Positions 47,747 through 58,900 of a DNA stretch of 64,000 nt are shown here, one piece after another. The stretch comes from Klebsormidium nitens (Eukaryota; Streptophyta; Klebsormidiophyceae; Klebsormidiales; Klebsormidiaceae). The first letter of the stretch is position 1. Each line of letters opens with the position of its first letter. Below the pieces are notes generated by a model, which was given only the letters and a program-made list of their open reading frames with translations, was not told where the DNA came from and made no database searches. A program made the translations under genes and the position numbers. Location: NCBI GenBank assembly GCA_000708835.1, contig DF237081.1, positions 62,001 through 126,000 of the forward strand, in the 5' to 3' direction.

Positions 47747-50700
47747 ATGGCGGCGTCCTCCCTGTGCAGAAATGCGGCCTTTGATCTTTGCGCCCCAACG
47801 CAGACCCGGCAGATCGAAAGCGGAAGCAGAATTGCCGGTTGCTTTGCTTCCTGCACAAGTAACATCGTTCCACAGACTCAACGATCAAAGAAGGATGTAC
47901 GTTTGAATGCGAGGAAAGTAGCAGCAAATGCAGAGGTTTTGGGTGCTTCTGCTACTTATGGTGGAGCCGCGAGGAGATGGAGAGCTGCCGATTTTGTGCC
48001 AAGGCGCACAATGCAAGAATCCGCAAGAGGGACGTGTGTAGCTGCATCGAAGGGTAAGTGTAGCATTTTACATGATTTCTGTCATCTTTCTGAGCCGAGA
48101 CCTTTTCAGTTTCTACTGGGGTAGTTCACATTCATCCACTAATGTTGGATGAGATGCCATCCCAACTGCGTCATTGAGTTTGTTGGGCCTCCAGGGCGTC
48201 TTGGTAATGATGTGGCTGATTTGAAATTGCAACAAAGATTCTTTGTACGTATGCTCAACAACTGGCTTGGCTTTTGGGTAGATGCAAAAACCTACAAATG
48301 TAGTATGACTTACTCGAACCAACGCAAAGGGAGGGAGGTTCTTGGAACCCATGGACGAGTTTGAAGGAGCACAGTACAGCGGGTGCAGCATGAACGAGGG
48401 AGTCAATTGAGTTTTGAAGTTGCCTTCCTTCTAGAGGGACAGCGCTCATTTGATACCATGTCAGATCAGGCTGTTTCATTCCGTGAGCATTAGGGGGCAA
48501 GAATTTGCTGCTCCCTGATGTCTCCAGTGAACGCTACGTTCAATGAACCATCACAGTGCTTCCAAACACTCAGCCTCGTCCGAAGGGTTCCAAACGGTCA
48601 TGATCACATCTGATGAGAGAGCTACTGTGAGCTCCCCTCTGAGGTGATTTGCTCTGGGCCTCATCTAAGAAGAGGCATGCTGCTGGAGCAGGAATTCTGA
48701 CAGACGCCCAGCCAGAATATGTAACGTCCTGTGGCGAGCATAACGTATGGGCTCCACCGCGGGCGCGTCCACCAAAATTTGCAGGCGTCTAATATGGCCT
48801 ATTGGCAACTATTTGCACCCATTTTCGGGTCAACGCACCCGGTGTAGCCCTCAGTGTCAAGGAGGAAGTGGCCCTATGTCTGACTTTCCCAGCTAAAATG
48901 CAGATTTTGGGCAATCAATTGGACTGGTCAAATGGCACCCAACAATGGCGGAAACTTGTACAGAACATACTGGGACCTAGCCAATCGATTTGAGCTTGTG
49001 GGCAGTTTGAATATGACTAATCCGTCCGCTCACAATTCTGCTCGCGCCAACTTTTTGGCTGGCGTCTGCGCCCTCCGGGTACTGATCCCGGTCCTCTTAA
49101 AGCTCCTCCCCGCTCTCTTGCGGAGTTTTCATTTAGCTTTGTGGCGTGCTCTGCAGATGGTTCAGAGGTTGTGCTTGAGTGGAGAGGAAATGCTGACAAA
49201 GTCCTGCTTACGGGATCGTTCCTGGAGTGGGACAAGAAGGTGCCCCTTGAAAAGGCGGGCGAAGGGGTGTTCAAGGTTAAATATGTGAGCATGAAGGCTG
49301 CATTTCCTCATGCTCCTAGGTCTAAAGACAGATGCTAAGGACTTTGGTGTTTTACCCCCTCTGTTTGCCTTCAATGTGAGCCCCAGCATTTTGATGGTGT
49401 GAGAGACTACTTGCGCACGGCTTGCTTCTGCAAATGTTTTGAAACTTGAAGACAGATTGTGATCCTCGGGTCAGTTTCTGAGACACAAGCAGACGGCTCC
49501 GGCCGGCTTAACAAGGTCTCACCTTGAGGACAGAAAACAAGATGCCCCATCAAGTCTTTTGCTATAATGGGGACTTTCTGAGGCTGCTAGGCGCGGTCTT
49601 TCCTACAAACCTAGTTTTCCCATACAGAATGCAATGTAAGCAAAACGCCTCTGTTTTGATTGGTCCATATGTCAATTGATAAGCAAGGGTTAGGTACAAT
49701 TTGTATAGCAAGTGACGTTGAAATGCCGCCGCTGCAACGCTTTGCTCAAGTGAACCGTCAGAGAAGATATAGCACGGTCTGAAACAGCAAGATTCAAGAG
49801 CTTTTTCTGAGCTCTGTACGGTTCCCTCACGACGTTCAATCGGACGCTGCAATCACAATGCACAAACGTAGAGGTTCAAATAGTAACTTTTATCTGTTAT
49901 GATTCTTTGTTCGTTTTGTCTCCTTTGTCGCTTGAATTTGAAGAGTGGGACCCGCCTGTATTTCCCACCCTTACTGTAGTTCCACTGTTGCCTTTCCAGA
50001 CGCTGCCACCTGGCGCTCACCAGTACAAATTTCTGGTGGACGGAGAGTGGCAGCATCGGAAAGATGTTGACACCGTCCCGGACGGCATTGGAGGGGTGAA
50101 CAACCAGGTGGTTGTGGAGGGTACGTCTCCGCAGGTTTCTTTTCTGATAAAGACAGACTACGGTGTCTGCAGCAGATTTTGCGAATTCTTTTTGTCTCCT
50201 CAGACCGTGCTTTTTGAGTGTGATAGGAACAGGGCCTCCGCAGCGACAAACGTCCGGTATTGCCGAATGGTTTCTCGCTTCGGGAAGCATAGTCCCACGC
50301 TGGATGGGTTCTATGGTTGTGTACGTTTGTATAGATGCATCATCTGAATCCTTGACACCTCAGTTCTTCTTTCTAGGGGCAGCCTCGAAAGCTAAATGAG
50401 GGTCAATCTTAAGTCAGCACATTGCGGCTATGCAAAGCTTTGCTTTGGAAACAGCAACTGAAGGTGGCTCTTGGCTGAGCTCTGGACTTGGAATGACAAA
50501 ACAGACGGGTGACTAGCCGAGCCAGGGGCTGCTCTTGGCGGGTAAACAACCCCCCCTTTACAGCCATCCTAACAGGGGGGACACTCGCATGCGAGAAACA
50601 CAACATTGTTTCACTGAGCACAATGAGAAAGTCGGCCGCAACCTTGGCCGACGTCCTCGCATCCAACGGTTTCCGGCGCCTTCGATAAAGTCAGGCTCAT

Positions 50701-53700
50701 TAGGTTCCGTCTATCAAATACAACTTTTGAAAGTCGTCAGATCGTCCATTTTTGGACGGCTTGCTGGAGAACAGCGTGGATGTCACGGCTGACATCGTAT
50801 TCTTGTGATAATAGAATCCTATCTGCAAATTTCCATTGTTTAAATAATGCTTTGAAGTTGTTCCAGCTCCGGGCAGCCCTGTTCCTGCTGGCTAGCCATC
50901 TGCTGGGAAGAGGAGACTCTGTGTGCTCCTCCATACTTCAGACTTTCCTTCAAAGGTGAAGTGTTCCCAATTGGTCCAGGTGAGCAAAGCGGCGAGAATG
51001 GAGACCAACCCTCCACCCCCACCCCCGACGAACTCCAGGCAATCGCAGTGAAGGCGCCACCCCCGGGAGAGAAGCCAGAGCCCATCGAGAAGACGGTCGC
51101 GAAGGTTATGGGAAACGATGACAAGAAGAAAGCATCAGGTGAGCGTGGCGTCTGAATATTGGCAACCTTATGCTGTGTGCACTGATTTTGTTGCAAATCT
51201 AAATTGTGTGCAGTCAGTAGTGGGTGTAGGAAACATGAAGTGATACTGTCCATAGACTCGACATAGGAGTGCTTGGCTAGTAAGGTTGTAGAGAGCGTTA
51301 CGACGTTGTTTTGACAGTCTCAATAGCTTTGGCGATGTGAGCAAGCTATAATTCCCACACAGTCTGTGGTTCGTCTTGAAAGGGGCACAGAGTCATTGTC
51401 GCTGTCTATCGTCTTCAGCAATGATTTGACTTTTTGATAGATTACTCCACTTCGGAAAATGGTTGGCGCACTGCTTTGGCCTGCATGTCCCAACGAAATC
51501 GCGTCACTCTTTTCGGTCTGCACGCTTCATGTAAAATGCTTGTAGGAACGACTCGCGGACCTACTCAATCCATAAAAAGTGTTACCCTGTCTGCTGAGGT
51601 TATTAATTGCATGCACAGACTTAAACCCAATTCATTCCAACCAGCTGAGAATCGCGCCCCTCACTATTTTGGTTTTTCCATCTGCAGAGGAGAAGGACGA
51701 GACTGCCCCCGCACCCAAGCCCGCTGCGAAACCCGCTGCAAAGCCAGCTGCTAAGGCGGCTGCCCCGGCCGCAAAGGAGGCTGACAACGGGGCGCCGACC
51801 GCAGGTGAGCGTCTTTGTCGGGAGCTTAAAGGATGGATTTGCTCTGCACGAGAAGCTAGAGAATGAACGAGTGCTTGGCAGGGAAAGCTAGAGAAGGAAG
51901 AGTGCGTAAGTGCTTACTTCGCCAGTGCGGCCTACGTTGGTTCGAAAGACGCTCCGCCAGATTTGTGAGTGGAACAACAGACGGAGGCTCATCCTGAGGC
52001 CGCAACGCCAACCACAGTATGAGCCCAAGCCCGACAAGGAATGAATGGTATTGCAAAGACTGGGGATGTCTCCACTGAAAACAGGGGCGCAAGGAACGCT
52101 ACTCGGTCAGAAAGTATGGTCATCAACACATGACTTTGGGTTGTAACTAGCATGCGCTGGTTGTAACTAGCGTGCACTCTTCCTGTCACCTCAATCTCCC
52201 CCGCAGGCCATCTCCAGTCCGGCTCAAAACCATGTTCGTTCCAATAACCCTGTGTAAGGAATTATCGCGGGACAACAACCTGTCTAGAAGACAACATTGT
52301 TTTGATTCGCACCTGTAAGATCTTGAGCAGTCAACCTGTCTTTCCCGGGTGCCTGACCAACGTCAAAAAACGAGGATTCTTTTGGGGGGACCATGTGAGC
52401 AGGGAATGCAAGTTGCCTCTTGGTTGGCGATCGTCGGGCTTCATTCTTGGCGTTGAGGTCCGCTTTGTTCTTCCCTGTGAGCTTCGTTCTCAATAAGGCG
52501 CCTCTTTCTCTCTAGCTGTTGCACCAACTTAGAAGACCAAGCCCGCTGCGGGAGGCAAAGCAGCCAACGCTTCATGTTTCTGCTTCTCCTTTTTCCAGAT
52601 ATTGCACCGACTCCGAACGCCAAGCCCGTTGAAGGCTGGGAAGAAACCCGTTTAGCCGTTTCTTAAGAAGCACACTTGCATCCCCTGCGTTTGCAGTCGA
52701 CCTACAATGCATCCTCATTTCTCACTGCAGCGTCTCCTCTTTGCCAGGTGCCCCACCAACGCCGGGAGTCAAGCCCGCCGCAAAGGGCAAGGCGGCCGGG
52801 AACAAAGCTCGTTTAGCCACCCAAGAAGCATCTTTGCATTCTCTGCGTTTGCAGTCGACCTAGGTGCCTCCTTGTTACTCATGTCACCGTCTCCTTTTTC
52901 TGCTAGGTGCCACTCCGACGCCAAAGGCCAAGCCCGCCGCAAAGGGCAAGGCGGCCGGGAAGACCGGGAAGAAAACTCATAAAGCCGTCACCCAAGAAAC
53001 GTCCTCTGCGTTTGCAGTCCACCTACGGTGTAGTGTTTCTCATTGCAGCGTCTCTCTTTTACCAGGTGCCGCTCCGACGCCAAAGGCCAAGCCCGCCGCA
53101 AAGGGCAAGGTGGCCGGGAAGAAGGCGGGCAAGGCACCCGCCAAGGCGCTCAACGAGTTGATGAACGAGGACGTGGTCCCTATGCTGTCGGCGGAACTAG
53201 AGAAGGAGAACGTGACGGACGTCGAGCTCGTGTGGGAGAACAACGAGGTGAGGGGGTCTCCTTGGCTGAAGTGCCGTTGTGTTATCTATAATATTGCATT
53301 AAGATTTCAGGGACGGCTGAAATTGCAAGCATCGAGACGTGTCTCGGTGGCTCGCGCTTTGGCTCTGGTCCATTAGAAACAGCAATCCTCTGTCTGGCGA
53401 GAGCCATGTCATTTCCTGGTCATACCAAGCGCCTGCTGAGGTCTGAATTGTTTTGGAATAAGCCAAGGGGGTCCTGGCAGCTCGAAGGGATGCCAACGGC
53501 GTGATTTGATGAACTGGGCTCACAACAAATCAAGGTGGAGTGCAGCCTACGTTCTTTCTTTAAAGGCCCTAGCGGTAGGCGTTTGCTATGCTTGAGCGTT
53601 TGGCCAGCACAGCCCAAAACGTCAAAAAGATTTCTCTGGAAGCGTTCACTACATGGCGCCTTCTGTGAAGTCCAGATCAGAACTACATTCGACTTGCTTG

Positions 53701-54412
53701 GGTCTGCGAAAATGGTCGAACGGAAACCGGTATACTGGTGAAACTGCAAGAGTGACAGTACGCTTCTCCTGACGCAGCTCCGAGGCTGTTTCGTGAACGG
53801 AGGTGTGCCGTACTGCTTCTGGGCCTTCTTTCCGGATGGCAAGATAGAAGGTAAGCCGACAACACCGTCACGACCTAGCCTCAGCGGCGGCTTATTAAAA
53901 GAAAACCCTGGCCGTCACTCGACTTGATAGGTTGAGGATGAAGAAAAGAATGGTCATCCCAACGCTCGTCTCCCGAAAAGGTGCCCAATGGGCTGCTGGC
54001 TGGTCTCTTATCCTTAGTGTTGGTCCCAGAGCAGCCGTTTCTGAGAAGCACACTTTTGCGTGTGTGGTGTTTCCTACGTGTTTCGACTTGCTCCAAGTGC
54101 TCTGCTCCTTCCTCTACATAAGGCACAAGATTTTGATATCTTCTTGAAGAGGGTCTTATGCGTGGTGAGACAAAGCAGAGATCCGGCAACGGCTACTCTT
54201 TCTTCATGTTTTTCTATTGAATCTGCTCAACGTGCTTTGTATGCGATGCAGGCTCTCGAGGATTTTCGTTAACCAGCCACGGTTATCCGCCTAGCACTAT
54301 TGAACCGTTCTTCGATGGCGAGAAGCCTCAGGCTATGTCAGCAGACATGATGGTCTTCTGGATCAAGAAGCGTCTCTTCGCACAAAAAAGCGCGCTCCCA
54401 AAGCTCAACTAG
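47747..54412 (+). CDS. Plastid CBM48 (AMPK-beta glycogen-binding) protein
   Basis: Eight exons (47747-48053, 49157-49284, 50000-50120, 50956-51138, 51688-51804, 53066-53247, 53778-53850, 54252-54412) join in phase into 423 residues. Residues 1 to about 100 are Ser/Arg/Ala-rich, a likely chloroplast transit peptide. Residues about 104-185 are a CBM48/AMPK-beta domain: VLEWRGNADKVLLTGSFLEWD, then LPPGAHQYKFLVDGEWQHR, with the Trp and Lys positions used to bind alpha-glucans. A linker rich in Pro, Ala and Lys (KPAAKPAAKPAAKAAAPAA) follows. The C-terminal about 130 residues (ELVWENNELRGCFVNGGVPYCFWAFFPDGK, then GFSLTSHGYPPSTIEPFF) form a conserved-looking domain I cannot name. A role in starch metabolism or starch-enzyme recruitment, as for PTST proteins, is inference. 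Confidence 0.75.
48749..48851. mobile_element. 103 bp MITE-like element, copy 2
   Basis: This has imperfect terminal inverted repeats (GGGCTCCACCG at left, CGGTGTAGCCC at right). The internal block ACCAAAATTTGCAGGCGTCT matches the reverse complement of the copy at 398-500. It lies inside intron 1 of the CBM48 gene. The two copies have diverged, so this is an old family. Confidence 0.7.
52512..53065 (+). repeat. About 158 bp tandem array before CBM48-gene exon 6
   Basis: Copies of the exon 6 start (GGTGCCxCxCCxACGCC..., then AAGCCCGCCGCAAAGGGCAAG) follow an AG at 52516 (poor), 52599, 52748, 52908 and 53066 (working exon). The last spacings are 149, 160 and 158. Each unit also carries the intron segment CTGCGTTTGCAGTC and a pyrimidine tract. 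The copy at 52908 stays open in the exon's frame straight through into 53066. The 52599 copy hits a stop. Confidence 0.88.
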
Positions 54413-55246
54413 TCTGCGCATAGCGGGTCCATGTTTTTGTAGCTTTGAACAACGTCACCTGGCACCACTTAGCTGCTGGAATGTCCCTCGTGTTGCCTGA
54501 GTTCCAAGCACAAACAGGTGAATTGCAGAGGTATCCTCAATTCTGTTTTCGTGAGAGGTTGAATGTAGGCCTGCCCTCATTCATCAATTCGTAAAGGTCT
54601 GACAGATCCATCCAGTCTTCACATGCAAGACATGAGTCTGTTTCTACAGAAAACAAGTTTTTCCAAGCGCAGCATTTGCTGCTTCGAGCTCGACATATGG
54701 TTGGTCGATCAAGATAACGTGTTTGATCTCTGCATGCAGTGCTCGCTCTCTCTATCTGTCAAAGTCATGACGTACAAATGCAAATGCTTTCAAGTCATGT
54801 GCCTCATTGTGCGTGAGCCATGCATGTATGTATGATGATGTATCTAGCCGACACCCATGACTCAGTAGGTGTCCAGTTGCCAGCGCGGAGTCGCTATAGG
54901 ATTCACAATATATATGGCGCAATTCCGAGCGGCCTAGCTGCCCATGCAGAATTCTCTGCGGTTGAGTGCAGCCATGCATAAAATCTGCAATCTGCAAAAT
55001 TTGACACATTCTGAGCATAATACTGGTAAGACAATTGTCTGTTGATGGTAACTTCCGGTTTATTGACGGCCTGAGTCACATAGAGCCATTGGGCAAAGTC
55101 TGCCGGTGAGACCGGGACGGTACAATGTTGATCATGCACCCATTGAATGAAGTCTCACAAGCCCGCTTATCCTCCTCTAGCCTCTCCTAGTCTGAAATAA
55201 CTTAGGTATCGGAAATTTGTCCAGGTCCAATCGCAGACCCTGTTCT
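54413..55246. other. Convergent intergenic region
   Basis: This lies between the CBM48 gene and the small minus-strand gene, stop to stop. No gene, repeat or RNA was recognised. Confidence 0.35.
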
Positions 55247-55847
55247 TCAGTGTGGCGAGCGCATCAAATTTAAGATAGGTTGGTCATCAGATGTTGAAGG
55301 CCCGTTCTGTTCCAGAGGTGGGCGTTCGTGGAGCAAAGTTGGAGCGCCCCCGTTCGTGTCTCTTTGATGGTCGAACGGAGGCGACACAGACATGACACCG
55401 CCAGCTGCGCCAGACCCGCCGATGATCGGCGCTACTTGATCTGGTGTCACGGGCGCCATGCTTTCCCGTTGTCGAAATCTGTACGAAAAAGAGTGCAAAT
55501 GACCGTCAGCTGTAAAAGACGCGGGTCGCCTGGCTCGTGCCTCACCATCTTACAGTCTGTAGTGGTCGAGACTTCAAGTGAGGGCTCAAAGTCTGCGCTT
55601 CAATACGTTCATCTTGCAGACTCTTTCAAAGCACTCAGGAATGGTTCAATCCGTTCATCTTGCAGACTCTTTCAAAGCACTCAGGAATGGTCAGGCAGGA
55701 AAGGATAGATACGCACCTCTTTTGTTTGCGCTTCACGGCCTCGTCTTCGAACGTCACGCGACCAGAAACCTTGCGGAGCTTCATTGATTGTGAATCAAGG
55801 CCGAAGAAAATAAACGTCCAACCAAGCGCCCACAAGAAGTTTCCCAT
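55247..55847 (-). CDS. Small single-pass membrane protein, or 3' exons of the CHAT-like gene
   Basis: Two exons on the minus strand (55717-55847, 55247-55478) join in phase into 120 residues. The ATG at 55847 follows an in-frame stop only 13 nt earlier. An N-terminal hydrophobic segment (GNFLWALGWTFIFFGL) is followed by a basic stretch and a Pro/Gly/Ser-rich tail. I do not recognise the family. The ATG is only 66 bp downstream of the stop codon of the CHAT-like gene, which is very tight for separate genes in such a genome. The CHAT-like model has a good donor (AAG|GTGAGG) just before its stop, so these may be its last exons. I found no acceptor with the correct phase. Confidence 0.4.
55607..55691. 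repeat. 46 bp period direct duplication
   Basis: An identical 39 bp sequence beginning GTTCATCTTGCAGACTC occurs at 55607-55645 and 55653-55691, separated by 7 bp. It lies in the intron of the small membrane-protein model. The copies appear perfect, so the event is recent. Confidence 0.95.
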
Positions 55848-55913
55848 GAGCCGGAATCCACGGGCCGGATTGTCTCAAGGACGTCTTTACCCGTCAGTGG
55901 AATCTGACTTGCC

Positions 55914-58900
55914 TCACCTTTGCAAGACGGGCCGTGCCACTGGAGCCTCCCTTTCCAAGCTCGCCGCCGCAGCCCGCTTCCATGCCCGCAGATTCGCCCG
56001 CAACTCTTCCTCTCGTATCCTTTTCGCGGATTTCGCGTCTAACATTGCTCCAAGCCGTTTTTCAACCCCTCCTCCGTCTACCAAATCCAATTCAATTTTA
56101 CCGCTGCCGGGGGTCCCGGCGAGCCCGCCATCCGCCCCCCCGTTCGCCACCCCGCCGTGACCGGGGGGCACAACAAGCCCGTCATTTACCCCCCCGTTTG
56201 CCAGCTCGGCTCCTGCGGGCGAACCCGCTCTAATTTCTAACCCCAATCCGGACAACCGCTCCCCGTCGGCGGCAGTAAATGCGGCGACCGCGAAACCGCC
56301 GACGCCCGCTAGCCCGAGCGCCGCGAGGGGCCGGTAGCTGACGTCAGCTGCCAGCTGGATGAGCAGATCCTTGCCCCAGTCGGGGAGGGTAATAAAGACT
56401 TCGCACGTGGGACCTCCGGAAGCGATGGTTGTCGTGCGACGAGCGGGGAGGAGGCTGGGGGCTTTAGGGAGGGTCTGGAGGGCGGACTGGTCGAAGAGAT
56501 GTCGCTTGAGGTGATACTCTAAGACCTGCACGGGGAGGTGAAGACAAGGTTCTCTGTGTCGAATCCAGCTTCCAAAGCTTTGTTGCGAGAACTCCCGGAG
56601 TCACGGTTACTTGATACGCAACTCGTCTGCTTCAATGCCATCCGCTTTTGGAGGTGTTGTGCTGTGAGAATAGCTTATAAAAATGAGGCTCTTTGGAGCG
56701 TCCGAGGGAGAGACAAGTCAAAGAGGTCATCCTCTTGGTATTTGCGAAGTGGGTTGGGGCGAATGTTTTAAAAAAATGTAGGCAGCAAAATGCTGCAATC
56801 GCTCGGTTTACGATGAGGCGATATCATTTCAAATTTCAATCCATTCGAAAACAGCTGAATCATACAAATAGTATAGAAAGCCACTTCAGACGAATGAAAA
56901 TAGTTTACCGTATAAGACCTGCAAACATACGCTTTATACGTACTATAGCCATCCACCGCAAATAATTGTATAATCGATCGTGCGAGCATCAAATACGTAC
57001 GTCAGATTGCGTGTGCTCCTGATAAGCTATGATAAATCTAAAGCTTATCCCCGTTACGACTTTCTGGCGGGCGCGATTCAGAGAACGGCCGGCCGCGCGG
57101 CTCTGTCGGTAGTCGGGCGATGCAGACCCGACAGGCACGTGCAGAGTTCAGGGTTTAACCCCTAGAAAAAAGTTTTGCGAAGCATCGAACCTCAAAACCC
57201 GTCGAAAATGGGGGTCTGCAAAATCAGACCGTGAATCACTGAATTCTACGTTCGACGGGCCGAACCGGGCTTAATAGAGTGATCCAGTCTGCATCGCCAC
57301 TTCCCCCTTTTCTGAAACCCCGCGATTGCGACAGCTCGGTACTGACTTTGTCAGTAAACCGAGCTAAAAACTTTGGCTACTTCTAAATAGGAAACGGAGG
57401 ATGCTTCGTATACTGGATGTCTGAAGCTGCAAAGCTTGGAGGGGTACTTTACCCGCCCCGACTTTGTGACTAGAACTAGACATATCCACGCCGGTATCGG
57501 CACACGTCGGAAAACACGAAGATCGCGGCAGGGAGGGGAGGTATGATCGTTGCGAAGCAAAGCTTCTGAATCAAGGGTCATGTTCCTAAACTCAGGAGAC
57601 CGAAGATGGGTTGCCAAGTCTGCGCATGGCAACCTCCGGAACGGCTGTAGCAGCGTAAATCTAGGCACAAGAGAGCCGTTGGAAGCCTCATCATCCGCTG
57701 CGGTTGGAAGCCCATCTCTTCTCTCTACGCCTAAATAGTCCCAAAGTCAGAAACTGACCGACTTTCTGCTTCTTTATATCCATACCCGCCCTTCGCGAGG
57801 CCCCTCCCGCTCACCTCTCGATCCTCAAACGCTTCCGCCCGTCCGACCGCCGTCACGGCCAGCCTCGCGCCGCTTCCCGTGCAAAGCTCACACCGCGCGA
57901 ACGTCGCCCCGTTTCTTGCCCCGATCGCCGCGACCTCCTGATTTGGCGCCCCCCCAACCGCGTGCTGGGTTAGCCTCAAACCCCGCACCTCAGCCGCGAG
58001 CAAAACCCTTAAACCCTCGCCGAGGGCCTGCGTTTTCGGCGGCTCCAAAACCGCCGGCGCGCCAAAGAGCAACAGCCGCAGCTCTTGGTGCAGCTTGAAG
58101 AGGACGGACGCGCTGAGGGTTCCGTTGGGCGGAATCCGTTGCTGGAGCTCGAGCGAGCAGGAAACGGAACGAGGGGGCGGAATGCCGGAGATGGAGGGGC
58201 GCGGAAGGGGGGTGGAGCAGTGGATCCGGTGGGCGGATTCCGCCAGGCGGAAGGCGTCGTGAGGGGAGACGGAAGGGTTCCGGAGGCAGGAGAAAAGGGC
58301 GGTGAAGAACTGGGCCGCAGCCGGGGGGGCGGAATGGGTTGGCCAGTAGATAACGTGCTGGACCCCCTGCAAGAAAGAAACAGCGGAGCGGACATGACTC
58401 AGTTTGAAGGCTGATGTTCTCGGGAGACAGGGCAACCGCCGGTGTCTTCAGCGATCATAGCAAGGGAGAAAAGCGGCGCAAAAAAAGACATCCGGTGACA
58501 ATACCGGATGACGGCACGAACCAGAGAGTCGTTGAAGTGTCCCCGCAAACGCTTTGATCGCGTATCTCGCCCGAACAAGATCAAATTCCGAATCGCTTAG
58601 CTCCTCACCGGCCTTTCTCAAAGAACCTTCTGGCGATCAGCCCGGTTGTTAAAGATCCGTCGTGAACCAAGTGTTCAATGCCGGCATAGCCTGTAATAAA
58701 AGGTTTCCAACTGGTAGCCTTGAGGCAGAGTCTCGAGAAGCATGGCTCCCATATCGGTCCATTGAAATATGATGGAATGAGAACTCTCAGATCGGACGTA
58801 CATTGAGGTTTGGTGCCGAAACAAGCTTGTTACGAGCCGTTTTCTAGCCGAAAGAACAAGCGACGGGTCTACGACGCAGGCCTGGCCCCGGTTAGAGGGA

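Noticed and set aside
51688-53247. Histone H1 gene
   Set aside because: The Lys/Ala/Pro repeats look like an H1 tail, but they join in phase to a CBM48 domain upstream and there is no winged-helix globular domain.
57731-58435. Reading exon 5 of the CHAT-like gene through to its stop as a separate ORF
   Set aside because: A GAG|GTGAGC donor at 57815 and phase continuity to the exon at 56525 fit better. The read-through tail is lower in GC and unlike coding sequence.
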